Assembly: GCA_963809695.1 (NCBI GenBank)
Contig: CAWEKI010000006.1
Span: 682,001-746,000, forward strand
Length of the DNA stretch: 64,000 nucleotides
Reading direction: 5' to 3'
Source: JAGDMJ01 sp963809695
GTDB taxonomy: Bacteria > Bacteroidota > Ignavibacteria > UBA10030 > UBA6906
The stretch's first letter is position 1. The number at the start of each line of letters is the position of its first letter. Of the stretch, positions 59,739 through 64,000 are shown one piece after another. The translations under genes and the position numbers were made by a program. The notes below the pieces were generated by a model. That model did not search any database, had not been told where the DNA came from, and saw nothing but the letters and a program-made list of their open reading frames with translations.

Positions 59739-60485
59739 ATGAACACTGATGATATTATTAGCTACAGCGATCTCGTTTCCGCTGAAGGGATTAACCTCCA
59801 AAAAGGCATGAACTTCGGGGTCAAGAAGACATACTCGATTTTTTTAATGTCTGTTCGTGAAAACGCTCCATATGCAGATGTGATTGATAACGAAACAGGT
59901 AATCTTGTGTATGAAGGTCACGACGAGCTACATACTGCCCAATGCACAGATCCCAAGAGCGTTGACCAGCCACTCCTCACTCCGAATGGGAAGTGGACAG
60001 AAAATGGCAAGTTTCTCCGCGCGGCGGTTGACTACAAAAGCGGCGCTCGGGACACACCTGAATATGTGAAAGTCTACGAGAAAATTACCCGTGGAATATG
60101 GTGCTACAAGGGCTACTTCGCCCTTGTAGATGCACGGATCCTTTCAGACGGAAAACGCAAGGTCTTCAAGTATTACTTGCATCCCGTCGAGAAAAAGGCT
60201 CTTGGTCGAGTAGTCGACATGCCACAAACGCGGCTGATTCCGACCAAGGTTAAACTCGAAGTTTGGAGACGCGATGGGGGAAAGTGTGTAATCTGCGGTT
60301 CGTCGACCAACCTACATTATGATCACGAGATCCCGTTTTCCAAAGGAGGAAGCAGTCTTGTAGCCGAAAATGTCCGCCTCCTTTGTGCCAAGCACAACCT
60401 AGAGAAATCCAACAAAATAATGACGTGGCTCCCATGGGTGGTAGCCACAGGTTCAGCCGCATCGTCATCGATACTGAAGAACTAA
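59739..60485 (+). CDS. HNH endonuclease with SRA/YDG-like N-terminus
   Basis: The 248-residue protein ends in an HNH domain with the zinc-finger-like CVICGSSTNLHYDHEIPF, SKGGSSLVAENVRLLCAKHN and EKSNK, including the catalytic histidine in YDHEIP. The N-terminal half (GINLQKGMNFGVKKTYSIFL, VYEGHDELH, FLRAAVDYKSGA, VKVYEKITRGIWCYKGYF) resembles an SRA/YDG modified-base reader. That would make it a McrA-like nuclease cutting modified DNA, though this half is only weakly recognised. The coding sequence is visibly less GC-rich than its neighbours, suggesting acquisition. The ATG is preferred to an upstream TTG. Confidence 0.75.
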   Translation: MNTDDIISYSDLVSAEGINLQKGMNFGVKKTYSIFLMSVRENAPYADVIDNETGNLVYEGHDELHTAQCTDPKSVDQPLLTPNGKWTENGKFLRAAVDYKSGARDTPEYVKVYEKITRGIWCYKGYFALVDARILSDGKRKVFKYYLHPVEKKALGRVVDMPQTRLIPTKVKLEVWRRDGGKCVICGSSTNLHYDHEIPFSKGGSSLVAENVRLLCAKHNLEKSNKIMTWLPWVVATGSAASSSILKN

Positions 60486-60726
60486 ACGCTCTTCCGGCGC
60501 TGTGAACGTCCAAGAGCACTTGGTCTACGCTAGAGCATCGGCAATTCTTACGGAAAGATCCACTTGTCCAGATGTGTAAATACTCTGGACCCTTCCCTGA
60601 ATAAACCCTTCCGGTCCCTGAAGCAACCCCCTGTACCATCGAACGGTGCGTATGCAATCGGCATGCCTATCGAATCGAATTGGCTCGTGCCTGTTCACCC
60701 CGAAGAAATATTCACAGTCCGTTCAT

Positions 60727-60939
60727 TTACGCCGCCCCCTTTCTTTTCACAATTTGCCGGCACCTCTCCAGTTCCGCCCTCATCTCCGGCACCTGCAGAT
60801 AGACCACCTCATGCTCGTCGAGCAGATCTTCGAGGTAACGAAGCGCTTCAGAATGATACGGTGAGAGAATTGTCGCCTTGACAAACAGCTTTGCCGCCAC
60901 GGCGTACCCCCCGACAGCATCAAGAGTAAGGCTGTTCAA
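60727..60939 (-). pseudogene. Remnant of a TPR protein C-terminus
   Basis: A 70-codon minus-strand frame with only a TTG start encodes AAKLFVKATILSPYHSEALR and YLEDLLDEHEVVYLQVPEMR, like the last repeat of a TPR protein. Nothing in frame extends upstream, where a palindromic repeat lies. It is probably a leftover 3' end rather than a working gene. Confidence 0.35.
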
Positions 60940-60961
60940 CGTTGACTATTTTTACGACTTT

Positions 60962-60985
60962 TCGTGCGACGAGATTGTCGCACGA
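60962..60985. repeat. TCGTGCGAC palindromic repeat
   Basis: TCGTGCGAC (60962-60970) and GTCGCACGA (60977-60985) pair with a six-base loop. A half copy TCGTGCGACGA lies at 62887-62897. Confidence 0.6.
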
Positions 60986-61029
60986 CCTGTGGCGACCTGC
61001 CGATTTTGCGCACGACCCTCGACAAGATT

Positions 61030-61881
61030 TTAGTGTCTCCCCTTCCGCTCCTTTGGCACCTCGTGCTCCGTCAACCAGCGTGTTGCCTTGGGATGGTTCA
61101 TCCAAACTTCCCCGATGTCATCAGCGCAGGCGATCGCTTCACTCACATCACCGAAGCCAATATGCCCAGGTATCTTGTCCGGCAATCGCTTTTTGCCCGT
61201 CAAGTATCCTTCAACATGTTTGTTGACCTCGCGTGCCTTCGCAAGCTCATTTTCCGCCAACGTAGTGTCTCCCTTCACGAGCGCCAACAATAGACGCAGC
61301 CAGGCGAACTGCGCCGCCACGTCATCAGGGTACTGCGCGAGCAGCTTCCCGGCGCGATCAAGCTCTTTCGTTTCGATATAGAGCGCGAGGAGTCGGTAGC
61401 GAACCCCTTGATTGTCGCTCGGGTTGAGCTCAAGCAAGCCTTCGATTTCCGTAACCGTCTCGTCGAGTTTCCCTTCCATGTCCAACGCCTGCGCCAATTG
61501 CATGCGTGCGCGCATATAGGGACGAGTTTCAAGGAGGCCCCAAAAATAACCCTTGTTGTCGGCAAAGTACTTGGGTCCCAGCGCCTCGACCGCCCGTTGC
61601 ACGATCAGCCGCATGGCTTCGATGTATTCGTCCGGGTTGTCAATCAGCTCCGCGAGCATCACCATGGCGTCTGTGCACTGCGGATCTATCACCGCCGCCC
61701 TGACGGCCAGCAGCAATCGTTCGGTATCTGATTCCGCGCCCATGGCCTCAAATGCGAGTTCCTGTGCGCGCGAATGAATATCCCCCTTGTTCTCACCCGT
61801 GAGCGCCCGCATGCTTTTTTCCATCATATGACGCATCCCCTGCGGTGGGGACGGTACGTCACGCTTCTTGCGCTTGGACAT
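61030..61881 (-). CDS. Tetratricopeptide (ST7-like) protein
   Basis: The 283-residue protein has no signal peptide. It contains the segment ALGPKYFADNKGYFWGLLET, RPYMRARMQLAQALDMEGKL, and LLELNPSDNQGVRYRLLALY, a helical-repeat pattern found in bacterial TPR/ST7-related proteins of unknown role, often with a SEC-C or plasmid-type partner. The C-terminus (EVWMNHPKATRWLTEHEVPK) is also typical. ATG at 61881 (MSKRKKRDVPSP) is chosen over one two codons earlier. It stands alone in a repeat-rich region. Confidence 0.75.
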   Translation of the reverse strand: MSKRKKRDVPSPPQGMRHMMEKSMRALTGENKGDIHSRAQELAFEAMGAESDTERLLLAVRAAVIDPQCTDAMVMLAELIDNPDEYIEAMRLIVQRAVEALGPKYFADNKGYFWGLLETRPYMRARMQLAQALDMEGKLDETVTEIEGLLELNPSDNQGVRYRLLALYIETKELDRAGKLLAQYPDDVAAQFAWLRLLLALVKGDTTLAENELAKAREVNKHVEGYLTGKKRLPDKIPGHIGFGDVSEAIACADDIGEVWMNHPKATRWLTEHEVPKERKGRH

Positions 61882-62195
61882 CCTCAATCCTCCCTCATTG
61901 TCCCTTTTTCTACAAGGGTAGCCACATTCTCGTGCAATTTCAAGTTCATGCTATCTGCCTTGACAATCCCGCGAAAACATCGTACCAAACTAGAGCTATT
62001 AAGCTTCTGCTAATTGTGGATACGGAGGCACGGACACTCTGGCCCTTCCGCGGTCAGGTTGATTCGGGGGGCAGAATCCCATTAGGGATTCCATATTTAT
62101 AGTATCTCAATTTCATCCACCAATTACCGTACCCCGTAGGGGTTGCATAATGCCTGTGTCATGGAACCCCATCCGACTTTGATGAAGTGAATTTC
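61882..62195. other. 314-base gap with one CCCCGTAGGGG repeat
   Basis: No gene is seen. The stretch is AT-richer than the average and ends in CCCCGTAGGGG (62132-62142), about 54 bases before the HhH gene. Confidence 0.5.
62132..62142. repeat. CCCCGTAGGGG repeat, second copy
   Basis: An 11-base palindrome identical to the one at 59262-59272, followed here by TTGCATAATG instead of CGACGTATG. Confidence 0.55.
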
Positions 62196-62756
62196 ATGGC
62201 TGTCAAGACATTACCATTCAAATCTCTCAAATCCCTGGTCAAGGCCTATCTCTTTGCCTGCACGGAAGACAGGAACACCAGAACTCTAACAAGGGGGTTC
62301 GCAAAAGCAAGGCGACGCGGGTACCTGACGAAGGCAGAGCTTGAAAAAGTGTGTGCCTGGAAATCTCCGCGCGTCATGAAACAGGTGAAGCGCAATAGGC
62401 CTTTCGCCGTCAGGGACGTTACCCGTTCAGCCTTCTCCTGTACATCGGAACTGGATAAGATCCAGACTCTTGTTGCTCTTCACGGGGTCGGCATCCCGAT
62501 GGCATCGGCGATCCTCATGTTTACCGACCCCAGGCGCTACGCGGTCATCGACATTCGCGTGTGGCAGCTGCTTCATGCAATGAAGGCCGTTGAAGCGAAT
62601 CAGCGTGGTGTGAATTTGACGCCGGGCCAATGGGTCGAGTTTGTTGAAATCGCCCGGTCACATGCCCGGCATCTTGGGGTCACAGCCAGGGACGTTCAAC
62701 GAGCTCTCTTCCAGGCACATGTCGACTTTCAAAAGGGAAGGCTCTACCAGGATTGA
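62196..62756 (+). CDS. Helix-hairpin-helix protein, DNA-glycosylase-like fold
   Basis: The 186-residue protein has a helix-hairpin-helix core: LVALHGVGIPMASAILMFTD followed by RRYAVIDIRVWQLLHAM. This is the pattern of HhH DNA-glycosylase-like proteins that hold DNA through the G-V-G loop and an aspartate after it (VIDIR). The N-terminus is basic. It may act in DNA repair or be a toxin/defence accessory; no catalytic lysine of the glycosylase family is certain. The ATG at 62196 is preferred to a GTG three codons upstream. Confidence 0.65.
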   Translation: MAVKTLPFKSLKSLVKAYLFACTEDRNTRTLTRGFAKARRRGYLTKAELEKVCAWKSPRVMKQVKRNRPFAVRDVTRSAFSCTSELDKIQTLVALHGVGIPMASAILMFTDPRRYAVIDIRVWQLLHAMKAVEANQRGVNLTPGQWVEFVEIARSHARHLGVTARDVQRALFQAHVDFQKGRLYQD

Positions 62757-62795
62757 AGATGGAAAATGGAAGATCGAGAATTGAGGATAAGGCGC

Positions 62796-62823
62796 GTAGG
62801 ACGGGTCTCCTGACCCGTCTAAC
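62796..62823. repeat. GTAGGACGG palindromic repeat, copy 3
   Basis: GACGGGTC (62800-62807) and GACCCGTC (62812-62819) form an 8-bp stem with loop TCCT, preceded by GTAG as in the other copies. This copy is 40 bases after a stop codon rather than on it. Confidence 0.7.
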
Positions 62824-62924
62824 AGTGCGAATCGATTTCGGACAAAGCTAAGAGTTGGTTCTGCGGTCCACCTTGCGTGGAATTTCTCGTGCGACGATAT
62901 TGCGCCTCGATTAAGGGTGACGTC

Positions 62925-62949
62925 GTAGGTCGAGTCTCCAGACCCGACC
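62925..62949. repeat. GTAGGTCGAGTCT palindromic repeat, copy 4 (variant)
   Basis: GGTCGAGTCT (62928-62937) and AGACCCGACC (62940-62949) pair at nine of ten positions with a two-base loop. It is a diverged member of the GTAGGACGG family. Confidence 0.55.
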
Positions 62950-63061
62950 CGTATGGTTGACCAAAATTGAGCTAACGAGGCCGGGTGCTCAGACCTAAGC
63001 TCGGACGCTGTATCCGTGTCCTTCCGGTTTTCATCTGTGTTCATCTGTGGAAACACAAAAA

Positions 63062-63086
63062 AAACCCCCGCCTCAAGCGAGGGTTT
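63062..63086 (-). terminator. Terminator-like hairpin
   Basis: AAACCCCCGC and GCGAGGGTTT pair at nine of ten positions around CTCAA. The A-run on the left gives a U-run for minus-strand transcripts, but no minus gene upstream of it is recognised. Confidence 0.5.
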
Positions 63087-63357
63087 ATTGGTATCGGTTA
63101 CGCCCTTAGCTCCTTCTTTAACGTCGCGGCTATCGTCGGGCAAACTACGACGCTAGGCAATTGTACAAAACCAAAGCCGAGATGTCAAGTAGAAAATTAT
63201 CCATGCTGGGATCTTGTGAGATGGAGCACATAAGAGCAGGCGCTGGGGGTTAGGGACTGGGGGCTAGCCTGTCGGCAGACACGGATGAACGTTTGGAGTT
63301 TCGATCCATCGTGGAAAGACCTTTCCGATGAGCTTTTCAACTCGCTGGCAGATTGCC

Positions 63358-63378
63358 CGTCCCGACACGGTCGGGACG
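63358..63378. repeat. CGTCCCGAC palindromic repeat
   Basis: CGTCCCGAC (63358-63366) and GTCGGGACG (63370-63378) form a 9-bp stem with a three-base loop, about 75 bases upstream of the MFS gene. Confidence 0.6.
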
Positions 63379-63451
63379 AGACCTCCGCCCCAGAGAGGGC
63401 CGGGCTTCGTCGCTGTGTTGTTACTCTCCTGATATTTCCTTATCTGTATTC

Positions 63452-64000
63452 ATGGCTCAACCGAAGAATTTCGTCCGCGCACTCTCTTCCCGTAATTTCC
63501 GACTTTACTACGGCGGACAGGGGATCTCTGTCATCGGGACCTGGATCACCCGCGTCGCCACGAGCTGGCTTGTGTATCGAATCACCGGCTCGGCACTCAT
63601 GCTCGGTGTTACAGGATTCATCGGGCAACTTCCGGTGTTTCTGTTCGCACCGTTCGCCGGCGTCATCGTGGACCGCACCAACAGACACCGGTTGCTTCTG
63701 GTGACGCAGGTGCTCTCCATGATCCAGTCGTTCCTTCTGGCTGCCCTGACACTGACCGGGGTCATCACGGTAATGCACATTATCCTCCTGAGCGCAATGC
63801 AAGGGCTCATCAATGCGTTCGACGTCCCGGTACGACAGGCATTTCTGTCTGAAATGATCGAGAAGAAGGAGGACATCGGAAACGCCATTGCGTTGAATTC
63901 TTCGATGGTCAACGGGGCACGATTGCTGGGGCCGTCCATTGCCGGCGTGATCATCGCCGGGTTCGGAGAGGGAATCTGCTTCACGGTCGACGGCTTTAGC
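63452..64000 (+). CDS. MFS transporter (EntS-like), 3' end outside window
   Basis: The 183 visible residues have no stop. They form the first half of an MFS exporter: LSSRNFRLYYGGQGISVIGT, WITRVATSWLVYRITGSALM, FAPFAGVIVDRTNRHRLLLV (the DRxNRRR-like loop of MFS), LSAMQGLINAFDVPVRQAFL and LNSSMVNGARLLGPSIAGVI. The N-F-R-L-x-x-x-G-Q-x-I-S-x-x-G-T-W pattern is that of the enterobactin-exporter-like (MFS_3) group. The start ATG at 63452 has no strong ribosome site. Substrate unknown. Confidence 0.88.
   Translation, partial: MAQPKNFVRALSSRNFRLYYGGQGISVIGTWITRVATSWLVYRITGSALMLGVTGFIGQLPVFLFAPFAGVIVDRTNRHRLLLVTQVLSMIQSFLLAALTLTGVITVMHIILLSAMQGLINAFDVPVRQAFLSEMIEKKEDIGNAIALNSSMVNGARLLGPSIAGVIIAGFGEGICFTVDGFS

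Larger units (their letters stand above)
62757..63451. other. 695-base non-coding stretch with several repeats
   Basis: No gene is supported. It contains two more GTAGG palindromes (62796-62823 and 62925-62949), a TCGTGCGACGA half repeat (62887-62897), a CATCTGTGTTCATCTGTGG tract (63030-63053), a terminator-like hairpin (63062-63086) and CGTCCCGAC/GTCGGGACG (63358-63378). Confidence 0.6.

Noticed and set aside
58687..63451. Possible CRISPR array among the repeats of the accessory region
   Set aside because: The repeats are palindromes of different types at irregular distances of hundreds of bases; there is no regular repeat-spacer pattern and no cas1/cas2.
62757..63451. Possible tRNA or rRNA gene in the long non-coding stretch
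   Set aside because: No cloverleaf with a T-loop GTTCRA core or rRNA-like sequence could be found by reading.

Overview
The window looks like a chromosome segment from a GC-rich member of the Bacteroidota/FCB group, most likely Ignavibacteria-like. The signs are a type IX secretion sorting tail with the NYPNPFNPTTTIRYGLP signature, a PorZ-like propeller protein, further propeller and lamin-tail proteins with FlgD/T9SS-type ends, a DUF3276 (PUR-like) protein, and several intergenic promoters of the form TTG-N20-TAnnTTTG. Gene starts often overlap the previous stop by 1-4 bases, so most genes sit in long operons. The species cannot be named from the sequence alone. Assignments are by reading alone, without database search.

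0-8.4 kb (minus strand) is a type II fatty acid operon read DUF177, rpmF, plsX, fabH, fabD, a Cys-cluster gene, fabG, acpP, fabF, rnc and a CoA-binding gene cut by the window edge. A PUR-like gene lies upstream of it. 8.5-23.1 kb (minus) holds the PorZ-like protein, ribH, a PHP phosphoesterase and a Crp/Fnr regulator. It then has an envelope operon: SIS-type phosphoglucose/phosphomannose isomerase, a 31-residue membrane peptide, a metallopeptidase/TolB-propeller/Omp85 fusion, a BamB-like lipoprotein and a PEGA protein. Upstream of that are PTS enzyme I and HPr, a polyprenyl synthase and type 2 IPP isomerase.

23.3-26.8 kb (plus) carries a sugar nucleotidyltransferase, metK and an archaeal/Thermotoga-type ahcY. 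26.9-34.6 kb has two CheY-like regulators around a lamin-tail protein, then a six-gene minus operon (thioredoxin-TPR, O-antigen ligase-like, GNAT, an internally deleted DUF486 gene, DUF1207, DUF2279). 34.7-42.7 kb mixes a methyltransferase, a fatty acid hydroxylase-like protein, a lipid-anchored TonB domain, an ECF sigma/anti-sigma pair, ptb-buk, DUF350 with a lytic transglycosylase, and queE.

42.8-52.7 kb (plus) is a secreted-protein region: an FG-GAP/CBM protein, a 1.6-kilo-residue multidomain T9SS cargo with a frameshifted signal peptide, a polysaccharide deacetylase-like protein and a PD40 lipoprotein. 52.7-64 kb is accessory: a SpoIIE phosphatase, a two-nuclease DUF2779 protein, tandem ORF6N genes, an M28 peptidase, a lower-GC HNH nuclease, a TPR protein, an HhH protein and the start of an MFS exporter. 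These are separated by long non-coding stretches full of small palindromic and interspersed repeats, several touching stop codons. No CRISPR array, rRNA or tRNA was seen.
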